Assembly (NCBI RefSeq): GCF_900890705.1
Contig: NZ_CAAHFH010000003.1
Location: 310,001 to 374,000, forward strand
Origin: Pontiella sulfatireligans
GTDB taxonomy: Bacteria > Verrucomicrobiota > Kiritimatiellia > Kiritimatiellales > Pontiellaceae
Direction: 5' to 3'
DNA length: 64,000 nt
Shown: piece by piece, positions 1 to 7,657 of the stretch
How positions within the stretch are numbered: the stretch's first letter is position 1
Layout: each line of letters opens with the position of its first letter
The notes under the pieces: generated by a model
What the model saw: the letters and a program-made list of their open reading frames with translations, nothing else
Database searches by the model: none
What the model was told of the DNA's origin: nothing
Program-made: the position numbers and the translations under genes

Positions 1-400
1 GCTCGGGATACGCATGATGCCCCAACAGGTGGTGACCTAATTCATGCCCAATAACAAAACGAAGTTCATCCAGAGAGTGCAGTTGTATTAAACCAGAAGT
101 CAGCGCTATGGAAACCGACTGCCCAGTTCCCGGAAAACAACACGCTTGCATTTCGGGTGAATTTTGGATGTAGGCATCGAGCGTATAGTCAGGAATCAAA
201 CGCTGACGGACATCCTCCATCACCTTTCCAAGGTCAGGAAATATCTTGGATACGATTCGCGTGGAAGACGCAAGGTTGTTGCATTTCAATTGCCTCTGGA
301 ACTCCTCTGAGTCAGCCACATTCCGTTGCAAGCCCGCACTCAACAGGGAGTCGTTTTTGAAGCGCAGCAATTCTATTCGCTTTTGAGAAAAGTCAGGCAT
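1..400 (-). CDS. M48-like zinc metallopeptidase, 3' end outside window
   Basis: The gene reads leftwards off the window, so only about 133 N-terminal residues are visible. The visible part ends in HELGHHLLGHH, an HExxH zinc site of the gluzincin type with extra histidines, as seen in M48-like peptidases. No signal peptide or membrane segment is visible. The ATG at 400 lies 5 bp after the stop of the TerB-like gene and has no clear ribosome binding site of its own, so translation is probably coupled to that gene. It is the last visible gene of a minus-strand chaperone operon, which suggests a protease acting with the Hsp70. The family assignment rests on the zinc motif alone; the glutamate ligand expected downstream cannot be seen. 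Confidence 0.75.
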   Translation of the reverse strand, partial: MPDFSQKRIELLRFKNDSLLSAGLQRNVADSEEFQRQLKCNNLASSTRIVSKIFPDLGKVMEDVRQRLIPDYTLDAYIQNSPEMQACCFPGTGQSVSIALTSGLIQLHSLDELRFVIGHELGHHLLGHHAYPE

Positions 401-405
401 CGCAA

Positions 406-1566
406 CTACGCATTCGCAAGCTCTCTCTGAGAAAGCTCAGCCCGCTTTTGCCCAATCAGGTCAAGCATCTCCTTGGCTTGCTCCCTCTTAGCAGCATCCT
501 TATGAGCCGCCAGCTGATTCCACTTCTGGAACTCCTGCCGGAGGTGCTTCTTGATTTCGCGCTCGGACATGTCTGATGTGATGCCCAGCAACTCGTCAAC
601 ATTAAGCACTCCAGACTGATTCTGGATGACTGCCGCAAAATGTTTATCACGCATCGCTCTGAATCGGTCCTGATCAACCCCCAGCAAATCGGCAAGTTGA
701 TTCACCATTCTCAATTCGTCTTCTTCGGCCACACCATCAGCTTGCGCAACCTTCAAGCATAGTTCAAGCGCATCATACCGATCAGCTACAGAAGCCACAT
801 CCAGCATGAGCTTGCAGACGTCCTTTACATCTCTGAGCTTCCCACACTTGAAGCTTTCGAGTTCCTGCTTAATGGTGTTGTTTAATCGATCTTTTGCAGC
901 TTCCGCATCAGATGACATCTCAACCCGCTTACGAATCCATTCACGAATGATATGAGCCTCATCTTGATGAACTTCACCATCTGCTGAACTTACCGCAAAG
1001 GCCAACTGCACGGTGTATACTTCAAGCTTCTCACGATTCTCCCGCGCCTCCATATATCCAGCGTCTTTGAAATCATAAGTGGTGGTACACGTAGACGATG
1101 CATTTGTTCCCTTAATATCTACCAAGAACTTTACCGTCCTCATTCCCTTCCTTGGGAACACAAGCGTATCAATGGGAATCGACACCACATCAATCCAGTT
1201 CTGCAATACATTCGCCTGATAGGGTAGAGGAAAGTCTGAAATGAAGGCCAAAACAGGAGTGTCTCCAAGCTGCAGAGCATCCAATGTACATACAATAGGC
1301 TCTTTTTTCCCACCAGTTACATCCATCGCCGTAAGACTCAGCGTTGCAGCATAGCCCTGAAAGGGTGCTGTAATACCCCCCTTCATTTCAACCTTTATGA
1401 CCTCATACTGAGAACCTTCAAAGGTCTCTGTGGATTTGGTTGCCCGTACTTTGAACGGTATATCACCAGAAGCGGTCTTCCCTGTTGCAAGGTTTCCCAC
1501 AGCTCCCAAACCTGCCCTGATGAATCCAAATACCACTATAATAGCTATGATGCCTAAAATTTCCAT
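406..1566 (-). CDS. Membrane-anchored TerB-domain protein with a J-like C-terminus
   Basis: The protein has 386 residues. A single N-terminal hydrophobic segment (about 2-28) would anchor it to the inner membrane. A beta-rich region follows (about 35-170). A TerB-like alpha-helical domain covers about 180-320, with paired acidic motifs SADGEV and AQADGVAEEDE. The last 60 residues resemble the helices of a J-domain (LGI, then EIKKHLRQEFQKW), but HKD stands where HPD is expected. TerB domains are known from tellurite-resistance and stress systems; here it sits directly behind an Hsp70 gene, so a co-chaperone or membrane-recruiting role is inferred. The ATG at 1566 has an AAAGGAA ribosome binding site. 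Function is unproven. Confidence 0.8.
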   Translation of the reverse strand: MEILGIIAIIVVFGFIRAGLGAVGNLATGKTASGDIPFKVRATKSTETFEGSQYEVIKVEMKGGITAPFQGYAATLSLTAMDVTGGKKEPIVCTLDALQLGDTPVLAFISDFPLPYQANVLQNWIDVVSIPIDTLVFPRKGMRTVKFLVDIKGTNASSTCTTTYDFKDAGYMEARENREKLEVYTVQLAFAVSSADGEVHQDEAHIIREWIRKRVEMSSDAEAAKDRLNNTIKQELESFKCGKLRDVKDVCKLMLDVASVADRYDALELCLKVAQADGVAEEDELRMVNQLADLLGVDQDRFRAMRDKHFAAVIQNQSGVLNVDELLGITSDMSEREIKKHLRQEFQKWNQLAAHKDAAKREQAKEMLDLIGQKRAELSQRELANA

Positions 1567-1586
1567 TTATTCCATTCCTTTGGTCG

Positions 1587-3131
1587 TTACTCAATGGTGA
1601 AGTCAGCCAGCTTTGCCTTTTGGCCTTCAATAGTGCGCTCAGATGACTCTCCACTCTTCAAATCCAAATCAAAAACTTTAGATTTCCCACTCGCAGGCTC
1701 CGTGAAGACGCATGTCATACGCTGATCTTTATCATAGCTGTACTTGATCTCCACTGGGCTTCCGGGTGGCAGTCCTTGCGGTAACTCTAAGAATCCTTCT
1801 GCAATGGGATCTCCAATTAAATCTGGATCAGCACTTTCGCCTTGTGTAACCCGCGTGTTGACCTTTTCTTGACCGTCAACTCTCGTATAGAAGGTGTCAT
1901 TCACTTCGCACGGTATCGCCGTGTTTTTCGGAATAATAATGACGTTGGTGAGCGCCTCTGCCTGAGTGACCTCATCTACGGCTATGCAAAGCGTCCCATA
2001 GCTATGGTTGCAAACATCGCCAACCTTTACGTCACTAAGCCCAGCAGCAATCCCTGCATCAACCTGAGAGGGATTGTCTTCAAGCATCCTCAGGCCAGCA
2101 TATAAGGCCGCTCCCAACGAAACGCATTCATCAACGTTACCGATTAGGGAAGGTTCATACTTAAACATTTTCTTTAGCAATGACTGGACTGCTGGAATTC
2201 TACTGCTGCCACCCACCAACAACACTTTATCAATATCGCTTGCCTCATCCTCGGCTTCATCCAAGGCTGTTTCAATGAGCATCTCTATACGTGCCAAATC
2301 TGATGATATTAGAGAATCATATTCAGAGCGAGTGATCGTGCCTTGAACCCTTCCGCTATCGCCTTTCAGCTTGTAGCTAACAGAATCCTTCTTCGAGAGA
2401 GATTTCTTTGTCTTCTCCGCGTAGTCTTCGATTTCAGCTTTTTCCTCATCATCGGAGTAAAGATTTCCGCCTGTTTCCTCTTTGTATTTTTGAGCAAAGA
2501 ACTCGGTTAGTTTCTGGTCGAAGTTATAGCCGCCCAGATTGCTATCTCCGCTCGATGCAACTATCTCGATGTCCTGTCCTGCAACATTAGCAATCGAGAC
2601 ATCAAAAGTACCTCCTCCCAGATCGAAGATAAGCACATGACCCTGTATTTCATGTGTGATTGCATAGTAGAAGGCAGCAGCAGTAGGTTCATTGACGATG
2701 CCCACAACATTTAGGCCAGCAATCTTTCCTGCATCCATAGTTGCCTTTCGTGCAACCTCGCCAAAGTTTGCGGGAATACTGATCACTACATCCGTTATCT
2801 CCCCTACTTGCGGAGATGCATCCTGATGCAACTTCTTTAAAATCAAGGAGGACAACTCAGCAGGAGTATAGTCTTTCCCATCAATAGTGCGCTTGTGCTC
2901 CGCATCACCCATGTGTTTCTTTATCCAGCGGACAGACCGCCCAACATCATCATAACGGCTACGAATCGCTTCTTCACCCGTTAGAATGCGCCCGTCAGGC
3001 GAAAAAAATACCGCAGAGGGCATAATTCTCTCCCCATCACGGTTGGCGATGATGTCGGGTCTCCCCATATTGTTGAGGTGTGAAATCGCTGAAAAAGTAG
3101 TTCCCAAGTCAATCCCTGCTATTTTACTCAT
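1587..3131 (-). CDS. Hsp70/DnaK-like chaperone without the C-terminal lid
   Basis: The protein has 514 residues and shows the Hsp70 nucleotide-binding signatures: IDLGTTFS near the start (phosphate 1), FDLGGGTFDVS around 180 (phosphate 2) and VGGSSRIP around 320 (adenosine site). A beta substrate-binding domain of roughly 130 residues follows and then the protein stops, so the helical lid of DnaK (about 638 residues in E. coli) is missing. An upstream in-frame ATG at 3155 overlaps the previous gene. The ATG at 3131 is preferred because AAAGGAAAGGG precedes it. The upstream GrpE-like and downstream TerB/J-like genes give it a dedicated exchange factor and a possible co-chaperone. It is unlikely to be the housekeeping DnaK, given the missing lid and the adjacent integrase. 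Confidence 0.92.
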   Translation of the reverse strand: MSKIAGIDLGTTFSAISHLNNMGRPDIIANRDGERIMPSAVFFSPDGRILTGEEAIRSRYDDVGRSVRWIKKHMGDAEHKRTIDGKDYTPAELSSLILKKLHQDASPQVGEITDVVISIPANFGEVARKATMDAGKIAGLNVVGIVNEPTAAAFYYAITHEIQGHVLIFDLGGGTFDVSIANVAGQDIEIVASSGDSNLGGYNFDQKLTEFFAQKYKEETGGNLYSDDEEKAEIEDYAEKTKKSLSKKDSVSYKLKGDSGRVQGTITRSEYDSLISSDLARIEMLIETALDEAEDEASDIDKVLLVGGSSRIPAVQSLLKKMFKYEPSLIGNVDECVSLGAALYAGLRMLEDNPSQVDAGIAAGLSDVKVGDVCNHSYGTLCIAVDEVTQAEALTNVIIIPKNTAIPCEVNDTFYTRVDGQEKVNTRVTQGESADPDLIGDPIAEGFLELPQGLPPGSPVEIKYSYDKDQRMTCVFTEPASGKSKVFDLDLKSGESSERTIEGQKAKLADFTIE

Positions 3132-3147
3132 CGTATTGCCCTTTCCT

Positions 3148-4110
3148 TTATGCAAACACCACTACGCGAGCTGCCTGTATCACCCGCTCTTGATCATTAT
3201 TAAATTCGTAGATGTAGCCAGCCCGTTCAACACGCGCAACCTTGCCCCTGCGCGCAGGATCATCATTTGGTTCTTTATCCTGGGCTTGCTCCCAGTATTT
3301 TTCATTGCCAGCATAGGTATCACCAACCGGAGGAATAATTTGATCAACACTATTCCGTTCAAGCAGTTCCACCATGTCGTCCCGCGCATCGATTAACTCT
3401 TCCCGCGCTTCTTCATCGGAGACATTGTTGATGCACTTATCCAAGTTGCTTATCGTACGAGCTATTTCACGAACGAAGTTCTTCAGCATCTGATAGTCGT
3501 AACCCTCCTCGAAACGCTTAACCACCTGGTTGTTCTCATCGAGAAAACCACGAATCCCAGAAAGAGATCCATTGACCCCTTGTATTGTCCCTGCGGCATC
3601 ATCAACTTTGGAAAGAGCCACAGCTTGGAATTGTTTAGCGCTGGATGTCTGCAAAGAGAAATCAGATTTAAGTTCCGCGATGGCCTGCTCAACAACTCTC
3701 TGATGCGAAATCTGGCTCTTCTCAATCTCCTTAAAAATTAGAGCGAGTGCTTTGCCTGTTTTCTTCTGCAATTGAGCTGAAGCCTTACCCATCTCCTGAA
3801 CAGTGACTTCCAGCTGATCCATTCGCTTGTGAATTGCGTCAGCATCCTGAACCAGTTTTTTTAGCTCCTCAGTTTTCTTTTGTGAAAGCATTGGACGCGT
3901 GAAGAAGCCGACCAAATCTTCCTTGAGGTCGTTGGATGGCTGTTGCTCATTCAAATCATCATCAACGGCGGGCTCGTTGTTAACAGATGAAACCGGTTTT
4001 TGATCTTCTGGTGGTTCCTTCTGAGTTTCACCAAGCACATCAGTAGAATTTTTTTCGTCAACCTCCGCCACCTCGGCATCTTTAGCGACTTCTTCGACTG
4101 CCTTATCCAT
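3148..4110 (-). CDS. GrpE-like nucleotide exchange factor with long coiled-coil N-terminus
   Basis: The protein has 320 residues. The first 65 are acidic and low-complexity; residues about 75-215 are predicted coiled coil (KKTEELKKLV, QLQKKTGKALALIFKEIE). The C-terminal 110 residues resemble the GrpE beta-wing, with a helical stretch ending in VELLERN followed by GKVARVERAGYIYE and an AARVVV tail. GrpE releases ADP from Hsp70, and the Hsp70 gene follows 16 bp downstream, which supports the assignment. It is longer than a normal GrpE (about 200 residues). The start has an AGGAGG ribosome binding site. It is the first gene of the operon, behind a near-consensus promoter. The similarity is weak enough that structural confirmation would help. 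Confidence 0.75.
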   Translation of the reverse strand: MDKAVEEVAKDAEVAEVDEKNSTDVLGETQKEPPEDQKPVSSVNNEPAVDDDLNEQQPSNDLKEDLVGFFTRPMLSQKKTEELKKLVQDADAIHKRMDQLEVTVQEMGKASAQLQKKTGKALALIFKEIEKSQISHQRVVEQAIAELKSDFSLQTSSAKQFQAVALSKVDDAAGTIQGVNGSLSGIRGFLDENNQVVKRFEEGYDYQMLKNFVREIARTISNLDKCINNVSDEEAREELIDARDDMVELLERNSVDQIIPPVGDTYAGNEKYWEQAQDKEPNDDPARRGKVARVERAGYIYEFNNDQERVIQAARVVVFA

Positions 4111-4158
4111 TTGAGCCTCCTGTGTTTAGGATACGCCATTTATAACGTATTTATGCTA

Positions 4159-4173
4159 TCTGAACAATTCAGA
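4159..4173 (-). promoter_or_regulatory. Palindromic operator at the chaperone-operon start point
   Basis: A perfect inverted repeat, TCTGAA-TTG-TTCAGA, lies immediately downstream of the -10 box of the chaperone promoter, about where transcription should begin. A repressor bound here would block initiation. It does not resemble the CIRCE element used by HrcA. No regulator gene is visible in the operon portion seen. Confidence 0.5.
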
Positions 4174-4175
4174 CA

Positions 4176-4206
4176 AGTATATATGATATTGAAATTAAAT
4201 TGTCAA
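4176..4206 (-). promoter_or_regulatory. Sigma-70-type promoter of the chaperone operon
   Basis: Reading on the minus strand, TTGACA (4206-4201) is followed after 17 bp by TATATA (4183-4178), with TATACT as an overlapping alternative. This matches the housekeeping consensus closely. It lies about 65-95 bp upstream of the GrpE-like gene in a notably AT-rich stretch. Confidence 0.7.
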
Positions 4207-4270
4207 TATGTGATATAATTGATCATGTTTGCCGTGCGGTTTTGAGATTAGAAACTTATCACAAGTAATA

Positions 4271-4300
4271 AAGAAGCCCCCAGAGTATTCCTCTGGAGGC
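4271..4300 (-). terminator. Rho-independent terminator of the integrase gene
   Basis: On the minus strand a 10-bp stem (GCCTCCAGAG with CTCTGGGGGC, one G-T pair, 5-base loop) is followed by TTCTTT. It lies 24 bp after the integrase stop codon and separates that gene from the chaperone operon. Confidence 0.7.
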
Positions 4301-4323
4301 CACGCGACAGGGTTTACAATTTT

Positions 4324-5991
4324 CTAAACGGTCACAGCCATAGCGTCCACCGTATCCCGCAAAGTCTCGCGCATAGCCTGCTTATCCACATAACCCTCAT
4401 GGGTGCTATTACCTGCCGTAGCGTGTCCCTCAATCCTCTGGACGTGCTCAATCGGAAGTCCCAACATCCTTGCCCGTGTAATGGCCGTATGTCTCAAGCT
4501 ATGGGCATTCCTTCCGCCTGACACCACGTCCAACCCGTTGAACCACCTCGACCACCCGCGACGGTATCCGTTAGCCTCTGTGTATGTAGCATCTTTCCAG
4601 AGTGGGATATCCATACTCTGAGCCTGTCGCTTGCGTACGTAGACCGCAAATGCCTTGTCTTCCATGAGTACCTTCGGAAGCGGTAAATATCGCTCAGACG
4701 CCTTGTTTTTTAGCCTCTGGGTGCTGTGCCTCGCCACGATGTCCAGTGTTCCCGCTTCAACATCGATATCGCACGTCCTCAATTGGCAACATTCGTTTGC
4801 CCTCATTCCAAGATGCACGACAATGAGCGTTCCCCAACGTCGCGCAGGGAATCGCTTGAAGTTTGAACTATTAGCTTCCTCAATGATCGTCTTAATTTCC
4901 TCATCGGTGTACACCTTGGCAACTTCTTCTGATGCCTCTTCGGTTTCTGCACTCGTTCCCTGTTTCTTCGTCTGAGTGTAGGGTGCTATGGCTGCGCAAG
5001 GATCAATGCTGACACGTCCTGTTTTTAAGGCGTAGGCAAACACCCCCCGAATTGACCGCATACGATTATTAATCGTAGTAGTGCTAATCCGTGCGACGGA
5101 CGCATCCATGGCAAGCAATTCCTTTAGGCTCGCCTCGGGAAACTTCTTCGAGGCATTGGACGGGAGGTGTGCCAGACAGTCATCGCGAAACTTCAAGATA
5201 TCGCTAATCGTAAAACTCTGAGCATCCTCTCGTCCGAAGTAGTCCACAAAGAGTTTGGCGTCTGAAGTCAGCCCCGTGCACGTCCTGAGAGCTCTCTCCT
5301 TAGACTTGAGCATTTCCTCAAGTATGGCGGTCAGTGATTCTGAAGACTGAGCCTCTGCGTCGGACTTTTGGCTTTCTTTCTTCGCCGATTTTTCGCTCAC
5401 AACTGGACTTCGGTAGTGGCTCAAATCAATCGGATAATCGACCATCAAACCCAGCTCTTCACTAATGGCGGTGTAATAGGCAACGAGGATTTCGAGAACA
5501 ACCAACACAACGCGACGCTTCAACCGCTGATCGTAATCCCAAAGCTCAAGCTCTTCTCGCAGATTTCGACGACCATCCAACAGACCAGCACAGGTGACCT
5601 GTCGATATTGCCCCGTCCTCGTGTCGTCAATCTCATCGTCGAGACCGTACTGGAACATTTCGAGAGCGCTGTCCTTGAGACTGCTCAGCGTCTTTCTGAT
5701 GTCTTCATCGAGCCTCTCGCGGAGCTTCGCACGTAAGGCCTGCACCTTTACATCGACATCCGCCTCAGTGAGAACTGCTGTATTTCCCCGCATCCCGTCA
5801 AAGGTGAGCTTCCACTCCTCAGTGAGTTGCCCTGTCATGTATTTGGCTTCATGTGGATCGCGGGTGTCTAAACTCTTGGTGATCTCATTTCGACCGACAC
5901 GCTTCCGCAAATCTGCGGGTACGGATAACCTGAAATGATACCAACCGTTCCTTTTTACTGTGTTCGTAATGCGCATGCTTATTACTGGCAT
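4324..5991 (-). CDS. Tyrosine recombinase/integrase
   Basis: The protein has 555 residues and looks complete. The N-terminal part (VKRNGWYHFRLSVPADLR) is of the DUF6538-like type found in phage and island integrases. The C-terminal catalytic domain shows an arginine in LGMRANECCQLR, HSLRHT (box II H-x-x-R), EGHATAG and a late GYVD tyrosine. The ATG at 5991 has AAGGAA seven bases upstream. The gene starts about 110 bp from a tRNA 3'-end sequence (6100-6116), the normal arrangement for an integrase beside its attachment site, so it is the likely recombinase of the element carrying the chaperone operon. Confidence 0.93.
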   Translation of the reverse strand: MPVISMRITNTVKRNGWYHFRLSVPADLRKRVGRNEITKSLDTRDPHEAKYMTGQLTEEWKLTFDGMRGNTAVLTEADVDVKVQALRAKLRERLDEDIRKTLSSLKDSALEMFQYGLDDEIDDTRTGQYRQVTCAGLLDGRRNLREELELWDYDQRLKRRVVLVVLEILVAYYTAISEELGLMVDYPIDLSHYRSPVVSEKSAKKESQKSDAEAQSSESLTAILEEMLKSKERALRTCTGLTSDAKLFVDYFGREDAQSFTISDILKFRDDCLAHLPSNASKKFPEASLKELLAMDASVARISTTTINNRMRSIRGVFAYALKTGRVSIDPCAAIAPYTQTKKQGTSAETEEASEEVAKVYTDEEIKTIIEEANSSNFKRFPARRWGTLIVVHLGMRANECCQLRTCDIDVEAGTLDIVARHSTQRLKNKASERYLPLPKVLMEDKAFAVYVRKRQAQSMDIPLWKDATYTEANGYRRGWSRWFNGLDVVSGGRNAHSLRHTAITRARMLGLPIEHVQRIEGHATAGNSTHEGYVDKQAMRETLRDTVDAMAVTV

Positions 5992-6269
5992 AATGCTATT
6001 CCTTTCGTCTAACCATTTGTAGTGTTTTGTAGCACTCGAAAAGCGACTTTGATTAGGAATAGCCCTGTTTTATAGGGCTTTGCTACATGTGGGACGGTCT
6101 CCAGTCGCCCCGACCATTCTTACCTCTTCGTATTGAGTATTTTACGGAGAGGTATTTTTTTTAGGTTCCATCTAATTCGCGGGAAGTGTGGTAGAAAGTG
6201 TGGCTTTCTGCCGTTTGAATTTCCGCCTTGTTACAAGCGGGCGCAATGCGCTCAACAAGGAGATGGATC
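5992..6269. other. Intergenic attachment region between two integrase genes
   Basis: This 278-bp stretch has no convincing gene. It holds copies of a TGTAG-containing motif (near 6020, 6030 and, inverted, 6082), a hairpin AGCCCT-N7-AGGGCT at 6061-6079, the tRNA-derived core at 6100-6116, and the ribosome binding site of the next integrase (AAGGAG, 6257-6262). The motif copies could be arm-type sites for the integrase; this is inferred from position only. Confidence 0.5.
6100..6116 (+). other. Putative attachment core: tRNA-Pro-type 3' end
   Basis: The sequence TCCAGTCGCCCCGACCA matches the end of a tRNA: the 3' half of the T-arm, a CGCCCCG acceptor strand, discriminator A and CCA. A CGGGGCG/CGCCCCG acceptor fits tRNA-Pro. 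The T-loop and everything upstream are absent, so this is only the fragment left at one end of an integrated element. Because the fragment reads rightwards, the element should lie on its left side. Confidence 0.65.
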
Positions 6270-7581
6270 ATGGGATTGGAACTTAAGAGAACGGCGAACA
6301 AGACGCTTCGTTCAAAGTGGTGGTACGGTCGTTATACCTTCAACGGTAAACGGCAATTCATTAATCTAGGCGTCGAGGTACGTGGAACCCCACCGGATAG
6401 TCTCCGGCAGACCGGCAATGCGGCCTTCGAACATTCCCGACTCACGGCCAAGGTCAAACTGGACGGTTTGATTTCTGAGGCCCACAGCCATAAAAATGCA
6501 GAAAAACATTTGGAAGAACTCTACGCGCTAAAATCGGGCTCTTCTATTGAGCAGATTCCGTTGGTGGATATTGAATCCTGTTGGCTGAATCTGCCTTCCC
6601 GGAAGCGCCGAACCGAACTGTGGGAGAAAAATCAGTGCACCACGCTGCGGAAATTCCGGGAATTCATTGGAGAGCGGCACCCTGCGGTAAAATACCTGTC
6701 TCAGGTAACACCGCGGATGGCGCAGGAGTGGCTCCGACACCTGGACGAGTTGGGCTTTGCCGCGGCCACCTACAACGATAAGATACATCTCTTGAAAGGC
6801 TTCTTCGATCGTATCGGTCCCGATGCCGGCATCGGTCGCAATCCGTTTAGTAGCTGTCCGACCAAGCTCAAGACTACAGTGCACCACCAGCCTTTCACGC
6901 TTGATGAGCTCAACCGCATCCTGCAGCACGCTGAAGGCGTCATGCGCTCGATCTTCATTGTCGGCATGTGCACCGCCATGCGGCAGGGCGACTGCTGTCA
7001 GCTCAAGTGGGACGAAGTCGATCTGCTTGGCGCCTTCATCACGGTTCAGACCTCCAAAACCGGAGAAACCGCAGAGATCCCGCTCTTCCCGGCCCTGCGC
7101 GAAGAGAACGAACGGCAGCCGCGCACCGATAAATATGTCTTCCCCGAAGCAGCAAAGCTGTACCAATGCAAAAACTTCGGCATCTCCTGGCGCGTCAAGC
7201 AGGTGCTCAAGGCCGCCAAGATTAAAACCGATCTCGAAGTGCGAAGACCGCATTCAGAACGCCACCGTCAAAGGCTTCCACTCCCTGCGCACCACGTGGA
7301 TCACCATGGCGCTCAGTGCCGGGGTTCCGATGGAGCTCGTCCGGCGTGTAACCGGCCATTCCACCGTGGAAGTCGTGCTGAAATACTATTTCCGCCCCGA
7401 CCGCGAAGCTTTTCGAAACGCTCTCGAGACCGCTATGCCGAGATTGTTGACGCAAGGAACCGCACCGGCCGCGGATCAATCGCTGCAGGAGTTGGAACGG
7501 TTGGCACGAGAGGCCCCGAAGCTCGACAAAACCGAGCTGCTTAAACGACTGCAAGCCCTAGTCGATCAAGTTGCCGCCTAA
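6270..7581 (+). pseudogene. Tyrosine integrase, disrupted by a frameshift near 7237
   Basis: The first frame runs from the ATG at 6270 (AAGGAG seven bases upstream) and contains an SAM-like core-binding region, AMRQGDCCQLKW (box I arginine) and TSKTGE (catalytic lysine). After KIKTDLEV the homology continues in another frame to 7581, with GFHSLRTTW (H-x-x-R), GHSTVEVV and a tyrosine in LKYYF. A single extra base around 7237 explains the change. All catalytic residues survive across both frames, so this is a recent lesion or a sequencing error. The gene may have mobilised the neighbouring AbiE-type pair. It is unrelated at sequence level to the integrase at 4324. Confidence 0.85.
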
Positions 7582-7626
7582 AGTCTAATGATCAATACGG
7601 CGGTCTAAAAATCAGTGATTTTTGGT

Positions 7627-7649
7627 GGGCGAAATCCGAAGTTTCGCCC
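7627..7649. terminator. Hairpin between convergent integrase and AbiEii genes
   Basis: An 8-bp perfect stem, GGGCGAAA and TTTCGCCC with a 7-base loop, lies between two converging genes. T-rich sequence follows on the plus side (CTCTTTT), and on the minus side the flank is less T-rich. It could end transcription in either direction. Confidence 0.5.
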
Positions 7650-7657
7650 GAACTCTT

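Noticed and set aside
6061..6079. Hairpin AGCCCT-N7-AGGGCT as a terminator
   Set aside because: It has no gene ending next to it on either strand and lies between the integrase promoter region and the tRNA core, so it is more likely part of the attachment region.
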